A stretch of 64,000 bases of DNA from Streptomyces cynarae (GTDB lineage: Bacteria > Actinomycetota > Actinomycetes > Streptomycetales > Streptomycetaceae): NCBI RefSeq assembly GCF_025642135.1, contig NZ_CP106793.1, forward strand, positions 8,090,001 to 8,154,000, read 5' to 3'. Below, one piece after another: positions 16,723 to 26,094 of this stretch; within the stretch, counting starts at the first letter, position 1; every line of letters starts with the position of its first letter. The translations under genes were made by a program, and so were the position numbers. The notes beneath the pieces are model-generated. The model worked only from the letters and a program-made list of their open reading frames with translations, had not been told where the DNA came from and ran no database searches.

Positions 16723-17127
16723 TTACGACCGGGTGCCGACGCGCTCCGGCAAGCGGGCGGACAGCACCTGGCCCAGCGCCAGCACGCTCAGGCCGAACAT
16801 CACGACGCCCAGGGGGACATGGAGGGACGGCATGTGCGCGATGCCCAGCACCACCTGCACCGACGCCAGCGCCAGGAAGCCGGACGCGTACAGGATCGGG
16901 CGGGGTGTCCCACCGCCCGGCCGCCACGCCAGGATCGCGGCGAGCACGTACAGCATCGACGCGCCGTACATCACGCGTGCTCCGACGCTGTGCAGTACCT
17001 CGCCGTGGGACGAGGACAACAGCACTCCGGCGGTGACCGCCTGGAAGAAGATGGCCAGGGTCTGCAGGGCGATCGCGACCCGGAGGAACGTGAGGCTGCG
17101 CTGCTCTGCGGTCGTCTGTGTGGCCAT
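16723..17127 (-). CDS. Four-helix membrane protein of unknown function
   Basis: 134 residues with four hydrophobic segments (about 14-38, 47-66, 76-96, 100-120) joined by short loops. ATG 17127 is chosen because AGGGGA lies upstream and the first helix follows directly. It runs divergently from the ECF41 sigma gene with ~170 bp between starts, so it could share regulation with it. It is not a recognisable anti-sigma factor (no zinc motif). Confidence 0.8.
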   Translation of the reverse strand: MATQTTAEQRSLTFLRVAIALQTLAIFFQAVTAGVLLSSSHGEVLHSVGARVMYGASMLYVLAAILAWRPGGGTPRPILYASGFLALASVQVVLGIAHMPSLHVPLGVVMFGLSVLALGQVLSARLPERVGTRS

Positions 17128-17202
17128 GGCGCGGTCCCCTCTTCTGCCTTGCGGCGGTGGGTCGGTAGTGTCTCGGTGGTCCGACGACGTAGGCCCGTGA
17201 AA

Positions 17203-17246
17203 TGTGAGGCGGGTGCCGGCCTCACACTCCGGTGCGGTGTTTCGTC
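17203..17246 (+). promoter_or_regulatory. Candidate ECF41 self-promoter and adjoining inverted repeat
   Basis: CTCACA (17221-17226), a 16-bp spacer and CGTC (17243-17246) resemble the known ECF41 promoter (TGTCACA / CGTC), 50 bp upstream of the sigma gene. TGTGAGGC (17203-17210) and GCCTCACA (17219-17226) form a perfect inverted repeat over the -35 side. Confidence 0.45.
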
Positions 17247-17296
17247 GAAGGGGGAGAGCCAGAGCGGACGAAGAGAACCAGGGAGCGGTCGCGACC

Positions 17297-18259
17297 ATGA
17301 GCACCCCATCCGAGCCAGGTCATGACCGGTTCGAGCCGGACCTGAGCGCGATCGTCGGCGAGCGACGCCAGCTGATCAATCTCGCCTACCGGCTGCTCGG
17401 TTCGCTGGCCGAGGCCGAGGACGCGGTGCAGGAGACCTACGCCCGCTGGTACGCGATGTCCCGGGAACGGCAGGAGGCCATCGACTCGCCGGGCGCCTGG
17501 CTGACGACGGTGGCCACCCGAATCTGCCTGGATCTGCTCGGCTCGGCGCGCGTCCGGCGCGAGCGCTACGTCGGCGAATGGATACCCGAGCCGCTGCCCG
17601 ACCGTACGGAGTGGATCACCGGGCCGGCCGGCGGCGGGGCCGAGCCGGCCGATCCCGCCGACTGGGTCACCTTGGACGAGTCGGTGAACATGGCGTTCCT
17701 CGTCGTGCTGGAGTCGATGACGCCGGCCGAACGCGTGGCGTTCATCCTGCACGACGTCTTCCGATACCCCTTTGCGGAGGTCGCCGAGATCGTCGGCCGG
17801 ACCCCGGTGGCCTGCCGGCAGCTGGCGTCCTCGGCCCGTCGACGGGTTCGCGCGGCGCAGGCTCCGGTGGTTCCGGCGGCGGGGCAGGCCGGTCTGGTGC
17901 GGAACTTCAAAGAGGCGTGGGAGGCCAGGGACATCGAGGCCCTCGTCGAACTGCTCGACCCCGACGCCACGATGATCGCCGACGGTGGCGGAATGGTCGG
18001 CACCGTCCTCCGCCCGGTCGAGGGCAGCGAGCGCATCGCCCAGTACCTGATCCACATCGCCGGCAAAGCCCCTGGACCGACGCTCCTGGAGCGGACGGTC
18101 AACGGCCGTCCGGGCCTGGTCGCCCAGCATGCCGGCGTCACCGTGACCGTGGCGGCGTTCAGCCTCACCGACGGCCGCATCACTCGCATCTGGGCGGTCC
18201 GCAACCCTGAGAAACTCCGCCCGTGGACCGAGAGCGGACAGGCGGAACCGGCGTCGTGA
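17297..18259 (+). CDS. ECF41-group RNA polymerase sigma factor with C-terminal SnoaL-like domain
   Basis: 320 residues. Region 2 (RRQLINLAYRLLGSLAEAEDAVQETY) and region 4 (MTPAERVAFILHDVFRYPFAEVAEIVG) are clear. ECF41 hallmarks are present: the linker motif WIPEPLPD, the C-terminal ADGGGMVG and the NPEKL motif (RNPEKLRPW). The SnoaL-like extension of about 120 residues modulates activity in this group instead of an anti-sigma factor. ATG 17297 has GGGAG upstream and the family begins here. Such genes usually sit beside a carboxymuconolactone decarboxylase, oxidoreductase or epimerase gene; none is adjacent here. Confidence 0.92.
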   Translation: MSTPSEPGHDRFEPDLSAIVGERRQLINLAYRLLGSLAEAEDAVQETYARWYAMSRERQEAIDSPGAWLTTVATRICLDLLGSARVRRERYVGEWIPEPLPDRTEWITGPAGGGAEPADPADWVTLDESVNMAFLVVLESMTPAERVAFILHDVFRYPFAEVAEIVGRTPVACRQLASSARRRVRAAQAPVVPAAGQAGLVRNFKEAWEARDIEALVELLDPDATMIADGGGMVGTVLRPVEGSERIAQYLIHIAGKAPGPTLLERTVNGRPGLVAQHAGVTVTVAAFSLTDGRITRIWAVRNPEKLRPWTESGQAEPAS

Positions 18260-18342
18260 ATCCGATCACGTGGTATGCGCCGGCAGAGGACCAGAAGGAG
18301 CCCGGGCCATCAGTGCGCGGCTCTCAGCGGTGAGCCGGCTAC

Positions 18343-18552
18343 TCAAGGGGACTCCTGGCTGCGCCAGGTGATCACTCGTCTCGACGGCAGCGAGTCCCTC
18401 CAGGTGCCCGGCCCGCGGTCGTTCTCGTATGGACGGAAGACGCAGAGTGGTCCAACTCTCACCGTGTTTCGGAGTTCGGTGCAGGCGGTCCTGCGTAGTT
18501 CGCCGCTGTACGTGGCCCGTTCGAACTCGCCGGTGGCGGTCGCGCTCTGCAC
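18343..18552 (-). CDS. Possible DUF397-like small protein
   Basis: 69 residues from a GTG start. The order FERATYSGE, then a Cys (ACTEL), then GTWRDS and VITWRS resembles the DUF397 pattern (W-x-K-S-S-Y-S-G, C-V-E-V, V-R-D-S, F) but is degenerate and lacks the usual first Trp. No clear ribosome binding site and no XRE regulator partner next to it. It could be a relic rather than a working gene. Confidence 0.35.
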   Translation of the reverse strand: MQSATATGEFERATYSGELRRTACTELRNTVRVGPLCVFRPYENDRGPGTWRDSLPSRRVITWRSQESP

Positions 18553-18787
18553 GTGCCGGCCGCTCGGCGGCGCCTTCGCCGGTCACCCCGTACGTCACCG
18601 AGGCGGTCGGAAGGCGCTTGTCTGCCCGGCCGCCGTCCTTGCGGGTGTCGAGGACGCCGTAAAGGACCGACGTGACGCCGGTGAAAAGGTTGTACGCCCG
18701 CTGCGGGCTTCCCGTGTGGCGTTCGCCACGCAGGGGACCCGTGATGTTCATGACTTGGCGTGCGCTTGACCAGTAGGAGGGGACCGG
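18553..18787. other. Stretch without a supported gene
   Basis: Open frames exist on both strands but none has a ribosome binding site plus recognisable family. It probably holds the promoter of the gene at 18788 and decayed sequence upstream of the DUF397-like frame. Confidence 0.5.
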
Positions 18788-19264
18788 TTGGCGTTCCCCG
18801 GAGCTGGTAAAGGATGGGTTCCGATGGGCCAGGGGGACGAACGCGGGCCGTACGCGAACGAGATGCGGCCGTATGCGGCTGTCTTCGTCGCGCGCGTCAC
18901 TGCCCGCAACCGGTTGCCGTTGGATTACTCCGTGGCCAGCCTGCGCGTCGTCGACTTCATGGTCGACGGCCTGCGCAAGGGCGGGGCCGACCGGAAGCGG
19001 ATGTCCGGGACGCTGCTGGCGCTGGGCGCGTACGTCGGTGAGGTGCTCGTGCGCCGCGCGGGGGCGGTGTGGGTGGACTTCGACGCCGAGCAGCGCGCCT
19101 ACTTCGGACAGTCGGTCGGCGTACGCATGCCGGACGGGCGGGTCTGGAACCCCCTCGGCAAGGTCTTCAACCGCTTCGAACTGGGCGGCCCCGAGGATTC
19201 CCTGCAGCTCTTCTACCTGACATTGCACGGCAGAGCGCGGGGAACGGCGGGCGTGACGTCCTGA
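18788..19264 (+). CDS. Hypothetical protein
   Basis: 158 residues. TTG 18788 has a strong AGGAGG seven bases upstream; ATG 18824 with AAGGA is the alternative and gives 146 residues. The sequence looks like a compact soluble protein (LDYSVASLRVVDFMVDGL, GALVLRR-like helices, AYFGQSVGVRMPDGRVWNPLGKVFNRF), without membrane segment or motif I recognise. Coding bias fits Streptomyces. It may be cotranscribed with the SMP-30-like gene 113 bp downstream. Confidence 0.7.
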   Translation: MAFPGAGKGWVPMGQGDERGPYANEMRPYAAVFVARVTARNRLPLDYSVASLRVVDFMVDGLRKGGADRKRMSGTLLALGAYVGEVLVRRAGAVWVDFDAEQRAYFGQSVGVRMPDGRVWNPLGKVFNRFELGGPEDSLQLFYLTLHGRARGTAGVTS

Positions 19265-19377
19265 CCTACGGGTGTGCGCGTGGGCGGACCGCACCCTCGC
19301 ACGAGTCCGAAAGGGAGCGGGCGCCTGCGGGTACCCCCTGCGAGGATGAACCGTCTTCGCAGCGAAGGGCAGCACGC

Positions 19378-20343
19378 ATGAACCGTCCCACGGCTCTTGT
19401 TCCGCTCGGCTACGTCGCCATCGGCGGCCGGGGTCCCGAGGACGTCGTCGTCGACCGGCGCGGGCGGGTGCTCACCGGTGTCGAGGGCGGCCGCATCCTG
19501 CGCCTCGACGGACTCGCCGACCCGGCCCGTACCCGCGTCGAGGTGCTCGCCGAGACCGGTGGCCGCCCCCTCGGCCTCGAACTCCTCCCGGACGGCGGCC
19601 TGGTGGTGTGCGACGCCCATCGAGGGCTGCTGCGCGTCGCCCTCCATGACGGCACCGTACGGGTCCTCGCCGACTCGGTGGCGGGGGAGCCCCTGCGGTT
19701 CTGCAGCAACGTCGTCGCCCTGTCCGACGGCACGCTGTACTTCACCGTGTCCAGTCGCCGCTACCCGTTCGAGCAGTGGATCGGCGACATCGCCGAGCAC
19801 TCCGCAACGGGACGGCTGTTGTGCCTCGCCCCCGGCGCCGACGCTCCCGAGGTGCTCCTGGACGGGCTCCAGTTCGCCAACGGCCTCGCGCCCTCCAAGG
19901 ACGAGTCCTTCCTCGTCGTCGCCGAGACCGGAGCCCGACGCCTCAGCCGCTACTGGCTGGCCGGACCGCGTTCCGGGCGCGCCGAACCGTTCCTCGATGA
20001 CCTCCCGGGAATGCCGGACAACCTCTGGCGCGAAGGACCCGACGGTCCGATCTGGGTGGCCCTCGCCGGACCGCACGTCCCCGCCCTGGACCTGCTGCAC
20101 CGCGCCGCCCCGCCCGTGCGTCGCGCCGCCGCCCGGCTCGCGGTGCGGGCCCCGTACCGCCCGGCGGCCATGGCCGGCGTCCTCGCGGTCGACGACGACG
20201 GCCGGGTCCGACGGCACCTGGTCCACCGCCCCTCCGGCTTCCGCATGTCCACCAGCGCCTGCGTCGCCGACGGCCGACTGGTCCTCGGCAGTGTCTGGGA
20301 ACGCGGCATCGCCGTGTGCGAGCTGCCCGACGACCCCGGCTGA
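19378..20343 (+). CDS. SMP-30/gluconolactonase/strictosidine-synthase-like beta-propeller protein
   Basis: 321 residues with the blade pattern of this family: GRGPEDVVVDRRGRVLTG near the N-terminus, PLGLELLPDGGLVVCDAHRGLLRV, FCSNVVALSDGTLYFTVSS, LQFANGLAPSKDESFLVVAETGARRLSRYWL cut across blades 4-5, and PGMPDNLWREGPDGPIWVAL. Members hydrolyse lactones or act as strictosidine-synthase-like enzymes; the typical calcium-binding Glu/Asn/Asp set is partly present (SNVV, PDN). No signal peptide. ATG 19378 has AAGGGC upstream. Substrate unknown. Confidence 0.85.
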   Translation: MNRPTALVPLGYVAIGGRGPEDVVVDRRGRVLTGVEGGRILRLDGLADPARTRVEVLAETGGRPLGLELLPDGGLVVCDAHRGLLRVALHDGTVRVLADSVAGEPLRFCSNVVALSDGTLYFTVSSRRYPFEQWIGDIAEHSATGRLLCLAPGADAPEVLLDGLQFANGLAPSKDESFLVVAETGARRLSRYWLAGPRSGRAEPFLDDLPGMPDNLWREGPDGPIWVALAGPHVPALDLLHRAAPPVRRAAARLAVRAPYRPAAMAGVLAVDDDGRVRRHLVHRPSGFRMSTSACVADGRLVLGSVWERGIAVCELPDDPG

Positions 20344-20414
20344 GGACCCGCGTGTGCGCGTCCGCCGCGCCCGGAGGTAACCTGTTCCCCGGCCGCGATC
20401 ATGTCCCGCGGCGC

Positions 20415-20472
20415 GGCGGTGGGGCCCGCCGTACCCGAACCGCGGCAGCGCCGCCGCCAACGGTCCCTACTT
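20415..20472 (+). promoter_or_regulatory. Fluoride riboswitch (crcB motif)
   Basis: The RNA has all crcB-motif parts: a GGCG/CGCC stem (20415-20418 with 20427-20430) whose loop GUGGGGCC can pair with GGUCCC at 20462-20467 as the pseudoknot; a second stem (GCGGC with GCCGC near 20442-20454); and the GCCAACG, then CCCUAC tail (20455-20470) that aligns with GCUAAUG and CUCCUAC of the Bacillus example. Downstream, GUAGG (20508-20512) beside the ribosome binding site is complementary to CCUAC (20466-20470), suggesting translational control. It lies 53 bp before a fluoride exporter gene, which strongly supports the call. Confidence 0.85.
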
Positions 20473-20524
20473 GCGATGAGCGTGCCCGTCCGGCAGGGCC
20501 CCGGCGAGTAGGAGAAGTACGTCC

Positions 20525-21001
20525 ATGTCAGTCCCGCACCCCAAGAGCGCCGACACCACCGGTGCCGCATCGCCCGAACCGGCGCGTCGGCCGTCCCCCT
20601 GGCACGGACAGGGGCCTGTCGTCGCGGTCGTCGCCCTCGGCGGCGGCATCGGCGCCACGGCCCGCTACGGCGCCTCGCTGCTGTGGCCCGCACGCACCGG
20701 GGGATTCCCGTGGACCACCTTCGGTGTCAACCTCGTCGGCTGTGCCGTGATCGGCGTCTTCATGGTCGTGATCACCGATGTGTGGGCTGCCCGCCGGCTG
20801 GTGCGGCCCTTCTTCGGCACCGGCGTGCTCGGCGGCTTCACCACCTTCTCGACGTACGCCGTGGACATCCAGAGACTGGTCGACGCGGGCCATCCGCGCA
20901 CCGCACTCGCGTATCTGTTCGCGACGCTCCTCGGGGCCCTCGCCTCGGTCTGGCTCGCGATGACGGCCGTCCGTCGCGTCCTGGCGTGGCGGCAGCGATG
21001 A
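20525..21001 (+). CDS. crcB: Fluoride channel Fluc/CrcB, first subunit
   Basis: 158 residues with four membrane helices and a ~35-residue N-terminal tail. Family motifs: [11 protein letters not shown] in helix 1, [13 protein letters not shown] in helix 2, and [12 protein letters not shown] in helix 3 with the conserved Phe/Ser/Thr of the fluoride path. Fluc channels are dual-topology dimers; organisms with two adjacent genes usually form heterodimers, and a second gene lies at 21404. GGAG precedes the ATG and is the target of the riboswitch. Confidence 0.94.
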   Translation: MSVPHPKSADTTGAASPEPARRPSPWHGQGPVVAVVALGGGIGATARYGASLLWPARTGGFPWTTFGVNLVGCAVIGVFMVVITDVWAARRLVRPFFGTGVLGGFTTFSTYAVDIQRLVDAGHPRTALAYLFATLLGALASVWLAMTAVRRVLAWRQR

Positions 21002-21035
21002 ACGACACCACCGACCGGCGCCCGCGGAGGCGGCC

Positions 21036-21407
21036 ATGACACGACTGACCGGCAGAGCCCTCAGGTTGACCGTCTTCATCGGCGAGCACGACACATGGCA
21101 CCACAAGCCTCTCTACAGCGAGATCGTGCACCGGGCGCATGCCGCGGGTCTCGCGGGCGCGAGCGTCTTCCGCGGCATCGAGGGCTTCGGCGCCTCGTCG
21201 CTGATCCACACCTCGAGGCTGCTGTCGCTGAGCGAGGACCTGCCCGTCGCCGTCGTGATCGTCGACACGGAGGAGCACGTCCGTGCCTTCCTGCCCCAGC
21301 TCGACGAGCTCGTCACCGAAGGACTCGTGACGCTCGACGACTGCGAGGTCATCCGGTACGCCGGACGCGAAGGCACCGCACGAGGGAAAGGTGAGAACAC
21401 GTTGTGA
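21036..21407 (+). CDS. DUF190 (PII-like) protein
   Basis: 123 residues with the DUF190 signature: [38 protein letters not shown], then [23 protein letters not shown]190 proteins are PII-like in fold and often sit beside crcB genes; their role is not settled, a regulatory or nucleotide-binding one being likely. It is between two crcB genes, with GGAGG before the ATG and a GTGA overlap with the second crcB, so all three form one unit under the riboswitch. Confidence 0.92.
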   Translation: MTRLTGRALRLTVFIGEHDTWHHKPLYSEIVHRAHAAGLAGASVFRGIEGFGASSLIHTSRLLSLSEDLPVAVVIVDTEEHVRAFLPQLDELVTEGLVTLDDCEVIRYAGREGTARGKGENTL

Positions 21408-21778
21408 ATTGGCTGCTGGTGATCCTCGGTGCCGTGGTCGGCGCACCCCTGCGTTACCTCACCGACCGCGCGGTGCAGCTCAAGCACGACACGGTCTTTC
21501 CCTGGGGCACCCTGGTGGTCAACGTCACGGGCTGCCTCGTCCTCGGCCTGCTGACCGGCGCCGCCGCGACCGGCCATGCCTCGCCGCACCTGCAACTCCT
21601 GCTCGGCACGGGCCTGTGCGGGGCGCTGACGACGTACTCGACGTTCTCGTACGAGACACTGCGGCTTACCGAGACCGGCGCGGGGTTCTACGCTGCCGTC
21701 AACGTCGTCGCGAGCGTGACGGCGGGCCTCGGTGCGGCTTTTGCCGGGGTTTCGCTCGCGCAGGCCGTGTGGCCCTAG
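21404..21778 (+). CDS. crcB: Fluoride channel Fluc/CrcB, second subunit
   Basis: 124 residues, four membrane helices. Motifs: [31 protein letters not shown] and [19 protein letters not shown] 21404 overlaps the DUF190 stop. Compared with the first subunit it lacks the N-terminal tail. It probably completes a two-gene Fluc channel in the cytoplasmic membrane that lets fluoride leave the cell. Confidence 0.94.
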   Translation: MNWLLVILGAVVGAPLRYLTDRAVQLKHDTVFPWGTLVVNVTGCLVLGLLTGAAATGHASPHLQLLLGTGLCGALTTYSTFSYETLRLTETGAGFYAAVNVVASVTAGLGAAFAGVSLAQAVWP

Positions 21779-21863
21779 TCGGCGGCCGTCACCCGCGCGT
21801 AGTACAAATTCCCCAGCACCACCGTCTACAGCACTGTCGACCAACTCCTCAGAACTGGATCCC

Positions 21864-22697
21864 ATGAGCGTCATCAACGTCGGTCAGGCCGCCGTCCTCG
21901 GAGTCGTCGAGGGATTGACCGAATTCCTCCCCGTGTCCTCGACCGGCCATCTCAAGATCACCGAGGGGCTGATGGGGATTCCCGTCGACGACCAGGCCGT
22001 CGTCGGTTTCTCGGCCGTCATCCAGGTCGGCGCGATCGCGGCCGTGCTCCTGTACTTCCTCAAGGACATCGTGCGGATCGTCTCGGCGTGGTTCCGGGGC
22101 CTGTTCAACAAGCAGGAGCGGTATCACCACGACTACAAGTTCGCCTGGTGGGTCATCGCCGCGACCGTCCCGATCGTCGTGGTCGGCCTGGCCGCCAAGC
22201 CGCTCATCGACGGGCCGCTCGCCTCGCTGTGGGTGGTCGCCGGCTCGCTGATCGTCGGCAGCGGCGTGATGTGGTGCGCGGACCAGATGGGCCGGCACAA
22301 GCGCGGCGAGGACGACACCTCGTTCAAGGACGCGATGCTGGTCGGCAGCTCGCAGATCCTCGCCCTGCTCTTCCCGGGCTTCTCCCGCTCCGGTGCCACC
22401 ATGTCCACCGCGCTCATCCTCGACCTCGACCGGGTGGCCGCCACCCGCCTCTCCTTCTTCCTGGGCATCCCGGCCCTCACCGGCGCCGGCCTCTACGAGC
22501 TGAAGGACGCCCTGGGCACGGGGGTGGGCGCCGCGCCGCTGGCCGTCGGCACGATCGTGTCGTTCGTGGTCGCCTACGCCTCGATCGCGTGGCTGCTGAA
22601 GTTCGTCGCCAAGCACTCCTTCAACGCCTTCGTGATCTACCGGATCGTGGTCGGCGTGGCGCTCCTCGGCCTGCTCGCGACCGGTGTGCTCAGCTGA
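21864..22697 (+). CDS. uppP: Undecaprenyl-diphosphatase
   Basis: 277 residues with about eight hydrophobic segments. The BacA/UppP signatures are clear: GVVEGLTEFLPVSSTGHLKI in the first loop and the second motif PGFSRSGATM near residue 175. It removes a phosphate from undecaprenyl diphosphate to recycle the lipid carrier for peptidoglycan; the name also reflects bacitracin resistance. ATG 21864 is chosen as the family N-terminus. It stands alone after the fluoride unit and shows no sign of the riboswitch control. Confidence 0.95.
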   Translation: MSVINVGQAAVLGVVEGLTEFLPVSSTGHLKITEGLMGIPVDDQAVVGFSAVIQVGAIAAVLLYFLKDIVRIVSAWFRGLFNKQERYHHDYKFAWWVIAATVPIVVVGLAAKPLIDGPLASLWVVAGSLIVGSGVMWCADQMGRHKRGEDDTSFKDAMLVGSSQILALLFPGFSRSGATMSTALILDLDRVAATRLSFFLGIPALTGAGLYELKDALGTGVGAAPLAVGTIVSFVVAYASIAWLLKFVAKHSFNAFVIYRIVVGVALLGLLATGVLS

Positions 22698-22760
22698 CCA
22701 GGTCCGTCCTGGGAGCAGCGCACGAGCTGATCACCGCTGATCATCGGGGGTCGGGAAGCC

Positions 22761-22793
22761 GATATTCAGGCGCCCCGGCCCCCTGAAAATATC
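22761..22793. terminator. Inverted repeat between uppP and the GntR gene
   Basis: GATATTCAGG (22761-22770) and CCTGAAAATATC (22782-22793) form an imperfect stem with two extra A residues. It is AT-rich compared with its surroundings. It could end uppP or serve as operator for the GntR regulator starting 52 bp downstream. Confidence 0.4.
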
Positions 22794-22844
22794 CTTACTC
22801 CGCCCCTTGACAGTTCCGTCCCGTAACCCGGAGGATCAACCCCC

Positions 22845-23576
22845 GTGAACCTGTCAGACAGCCAGACAGGTGGTCCGGGGCCGCGGCGCGTCAGCGCGAT
22901 GGAAGCGGTCCTCACCCACCTCCGCGGCGCCATCGAGCGCGGCGAGTACGCGATCGGTGACAAGCTCCCGTCCGAGGCCGAGCTGTGCCGCACGCTCGAG
23001 GTCAGCCGCCCCGTGCTGCGCGAGGCTCTGCGAGCCCTGCAGACGATGGGGCTGACCGTCTCGCGGACCGGCAAGGGCACCTTCGTCGTCGCCAACGCGG
23101 TCGAGGACCCGACCTTCGGCGACTACGCGGCGAGCGACCTGCTGGAGGTGCGCCGTCACATCGAGATCCCGGTCGCCGGGTACGCGGCACTGCGCCGCAC
23201 CCCGGAGAACCTGGACCACCTGGCCCATCTGCTGGACCGGATGGAGCGGGAGACGGACACCACCGCGTGGGTCGCGATGGACACCCTCTTCCACCTCGCC
23301 GTGGCCGAGGCCGCCCAGAACCCGGTATTCCGCCGGGTCATCGAGGAGATCCGCGACGCACTGGCGCGTCAGTCGGCCTTCCTCAACGAACTGGGCGGCC
23401 GGCGTGAGCAGTCCAACCGGGAGCACCGGGCGATCGTCGAGGCGCTGATGGACGGTTCCGAAGACGACGCGGTGGCGGCCATGGCCCACCACATCGACCG
23501 CGTCGAGACGACCCTCACCGACATCCTGCGCCCCCGGCGCACGGATCTCCCCACGGAAGGCGGACCAGAGGCGTGA
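22845..23576 (+). CDS. FadR-type GntR transcriptional regulator
   Basis: 243 residues: winged HTH ([38 protein letters not shown]) followed by the all-helical FCD ligand domain ([64 protein letters not shown]) with the usual Asp/His metal residues. GGAGGA lies ahead of the GTG. It leads an operon with an amino-acid permease, asparaginase and aspartase, overlapping the permease by four bases, so asparagine or aspartate is the likely effector. The upstream inverted repeat is a candidate binding site. Confidence 0.92.
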   Translation: MNLSDSQTGGPGPRRVSAMEAVLTHLRGAIERGEYAIGDKLPSEAELCRTLEVSRPVLREALRALQTMGLTVSRTGKGTFVVANAVEDPTFGDYAASDLLEVRRHIEIPVAGYAALRRTPENLDHLAHLLDRMERETDTTAWVAMDTLFHLAVAEAAQNPVFRRVIEEIRDALARQSAFLNELGGRREQSNREHRAIVEALMDGSEDDAVAAMAHHIDRVETTLTDILRPRRTDLPTEGGPEA

Positions 23577-25015
23577 GCGAACAGCACCTCAAAGAAGAGA
23601 CGCGCCCATCGTCCGGTCACGTCGACGCCGGAGACGCGGGCTACAGCAAGTCCCTGAAGTCCCGGCACGTCAACATGATCGCCATCGGCGGGGCCATCGG
23701 CACCGGCCTCTTCCTCGGCGCCGGCGGCCGCCTCGCCGACGCCGGCCCCTCCCTCTTCGTCGCGTACGCGATCTGCGGCGTCTTCGCCTTCCTGGTGGTG
23801 CGCGCGCTCGGCGAACTCGTCCTGTACCGGCCGTCGTCCGGCGCCTTCGTGTCGTACGCCCGTGAATTCCTCGGCGAGAAGGGCGCGTACACCGCGGGCT
23901 GGATGTACTTCCTCAACTGGGCGACCACCGGCATCGCCGACATCACCGCCGTGGCCACCTACACCCACTACTGGGGCATGTTCTCCGACATCCCGCAGTG
24001 GGTGATCGCGCTCATAGCCCTCGCCGTGGTCCTCACGGTGAACCTGATCTCGGTGAAGATCTTCGGCGAACTGGAGTTCTGGTTCGCCATCGTCAAGGTC
24101 GGCGCCCTCGTGGTCTTCATGGCGATCGCCATCTTCCTGCTGGTCACCCAGCACAAGGTCGACGGCAGCACCCCGGGCCCGTCCCTGATCACCGACCACG
24201 GCGGCGTCTTCCCCAACGGTGTGCTGCCGATGCTGCTGATCATCCAGGGTGTCGTCTTCGCCTACGCCTCCGTGGAGTTGGTAGGAGTCACCGCGGGCGA
24301 GACCGAGAATCCCGAGAAGATCATGCCGAGGGCGATCAACTCGATCATGTGGCGCGTCGGCCTGTTCTACGTCGGCTCGGTCGTCCTGCTCTCGATGCTG
24401 CTGCCCTGGAACAAGTACTCCGCCGGCGAGAGCCCCTTCGTCACGGTCCTGTCCAACATCGGCGTCCCGGCAGCCGGCGGCGTGATGAACCTCGTCGTCC
24501 TCACCGCGGCCATGTCCTCGCTCAACTCGGGCCTGTACTCCACCGGCCGCATCCTGCGCTCCATGGCCATGTCCGGCTCGGCGCCGAGGTTCACGAGCGT
24601 GATGAGCCGCAGCCAGGTCCCGTACGGCGGCATCCTGCTCACCAGCGGGATCTGCGTCCTCGGGGTCGGGCTCAACTTCGTCGTCCCGGCGGACGCGTTC
24701 GAGATCGTGCTCAACTTCGCGGCGATCGGCATCCTGTCCACCTGGGGCATGATCATGCTCTGTCACCTGCTCTTCTGGCGGAAGACGCAGAGGGGCGAAC
24801 TGTCCCGCCCCGGCTACCGCCTGCCCGGCTCGCCGTGGACCGAGATCGTCACACTCGGCTTCCTCGCCTCCGTGTTCGTCCTGATGTACGCCGACGGCGG
24901 CGCGGGCCGCACCACCGTGCTGTGCCTGCCGCTGATCGTCGTCGCCCTCGTCGTCGGCTGGTTCGGCGTCCGCGGCCGGGTCGGCCGCAGTAAGTCCCCC
25001 AAGGTGAATGTGTGA
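23573..25015 (+). CDS. Amino acid permease, AnsP-like (asparagine uptake)
   Basis: 480 residues, twelve membrane helices. The AAT-family N-terminus [20 protein letters not shown] and the loop [14 protein letters not shown] are distinctive. Closest in character to L-asparagine permease AnsP, a proton symporter. GTG 23573 overlaps the GntR stop and its own stop overlaps the asparaginase start (GTGA), so the three genes are coupled. Context makes asparagine the likely substrate; other neutral or acidic amino acids are possible. Confidence 0.9.
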   Translation: MSEQHLKEETRPSSGHVDAGDAGYSKSLKSRHVNMIAIGGAIGTGLFLGAGGRLADAGPSLFVAYAICGVFAFLVVRALGELVLYRPSSGAFVSYAREFLGEKGAYTAGWMYFLNWATTGIADITAVATYTHYWGMFSDIPQWVIALIALAVVLTVNLISVKIFGELEFWFAIVKVGALVVFMAIAIFLLVTQHKVDGSTPGPSLITDHGGVFPNGVLPMLLIIQGVVFAYASVELVGVTAGETENPEKIMPRAINSIMWRVGLFYVGSVVLLSMLLPWNKYSAGESPFVTVLSNIGVPAAGGVMNLVVLTAAMSSLNSGLYSTGRILRSMAMSGSAPRFTSVMSRSQVPYGGILLTSGICVLGVGLNFVVPADAFEIVLNFAAIGILSTWGMIMLCHLLFWRKTQRGELSRPGYRLPGSPWTEIVTLGFLASVFVLMYADGGAGRTTVLCLPLIVVALVVGWFGVRGRVGRSKSPKVNV

Positions 25016-26043
25016 ACCACGCAGTGTTGTACGGAAGTCCGGTCGCCGAGGCTCCTGTGATCCGGGAGCCCCTGCACGCACCTATCGCCCACCTCGTCCG
25101 GGGCGGCGTCATCGAAGGCATCCACTACGGCTCGGTCGTCGTCCTCGACGCCGACGGGAGAGTGGAACTGCAACTCGGTGACATCGAGGCCGCCTTCTAC
25201 CCGCGCTCGGCCCTCAAGCCCGTGCAGGCGGTGGCCATGGTGCGCGCCGGGCTTCCGCTCGACGGTGAGCTGCTGTCGCTGACCGCGGCCAGCCACTCCG
25301 GCGAGGAACGGCACCTGGCCGGCACCCGGCGGATCCTGGAGCTGGCCGGTGTCACCGAGGACGATCTCGGCAACATCCCGGACCTGCCGTACGACCCGGT
25401 CGTCCGCGACGACTGGATCCGGGAGGGCCGCCCGCCCTCCCGGATCGCCCAGAACTGCTCCGGCAAGCACGCGGCCATGCTGTACACCTGCAAGCTCAAC
25501 GGCTGGCCGCTGGAGGACTATCTCGACCCTTCCCACCCCCTCCAGCAGGCCATCGCCGAGATCGTCGAGGACCTCACCGGCCAGGCGATCGCCCGGGTGA
25601 CCGTCGACGGCTGCGGCGCGCCGCTGTTCTCCGTCTCGCTGCACGGGCTCGCCCGTGCAGCGGCCCGCATCACCACCGCGCCGGCCGGCACCCCGGAGGC
25701 ACGGGTGGCGGACGCCGTGCGCGAGCACGCCGAGATGGCCTCCGGCTCCGGGCGTGACGTCGCCGCGCTGATGCGGGCCGTACCCGGGCTGCTCGCCAAG
25801 GACGGCTTCGAGGGCGTCCAGGTCGCCGCGTTGCCCGACGGCCGTGCCGTCGCCGTGAAGATCGCCGACGGGGCGAGCCGGGCACGGATCCCGGTCGCCG
25901 CCGCGGCCCTGGCCCGCGCCGGCGTCGACCCGGCGGCGCTCACCGAGTTCGCGGGCGAGCCGCTGCTCGGCGGCGGCGAACCCGTCGGCAACGTCCGGCC
26001 GGTCCGGGCCCTCGACCCCGTCGCCCACCAGACCTGCGCCTGA
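25012..26043 (+). CDS. L-asparaginase, Asparaginase_II family (Rhizobium ReAV type)
   Basis: 343 residues. This is the structurally distinct class 3 asparaginase, not the AnsA/B type. Signatures: [14 protein letters not shown] with the Ser-x-x-Lys near residue 65, TAASHSGEE with the second catalytic Ser, and [11 protein letters not shown] with the metal-binding Cys and Lys near 148. It hydrolyses L-asparagine to aspartate and ammonia, probably in the cytoplasm (no signal peptide). It is the third gene of the GntR operon and supplies substrate for the aspartase next to it. Confidence 0.92.
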   Translation: MNHAVLYGSPVAEAPVIREPLHAPIAHLVRGGVIEGIHYGSVVVLDADGRVELQLGDIEAAFYPRSALKPVQAVAMVRAGLPLDGELLSLTAASHSGEERHLAGTRRILELAGVTEDDLGNIPDLPYDPVVRDDWIREGRPPSRIAQNCSGKHAAMLYTCKLNGWPLEDYLDPSHPLQQAIAEIVEDLTGQAIARVTVDGCGAPLFSVSLHGLARAAARITTAPAGTPEARVADAVREHAEMASGSGRDVAALMRAVPGLLAKDGFEGVQVAALPDGRAVAVKIADGASRARIPVAAAALARAGVDPAALTEFAGEPLLGGGEPVGNVRPVRALDPVAHQTCA

Positions 26044-26094
26044 CCGACTCGTCCACCTCGTTCTCTCCACCTCCGAAAGAGGGCCCGCACCGCC

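Noticed and set aside
18275..18769. Plus-strand frame of 164 codons between the sigma factor and the hypothetical gene
   Set aside because: No ribosome binding site or recognisable domain; overlaps the DUF397-like frame on the other strand.
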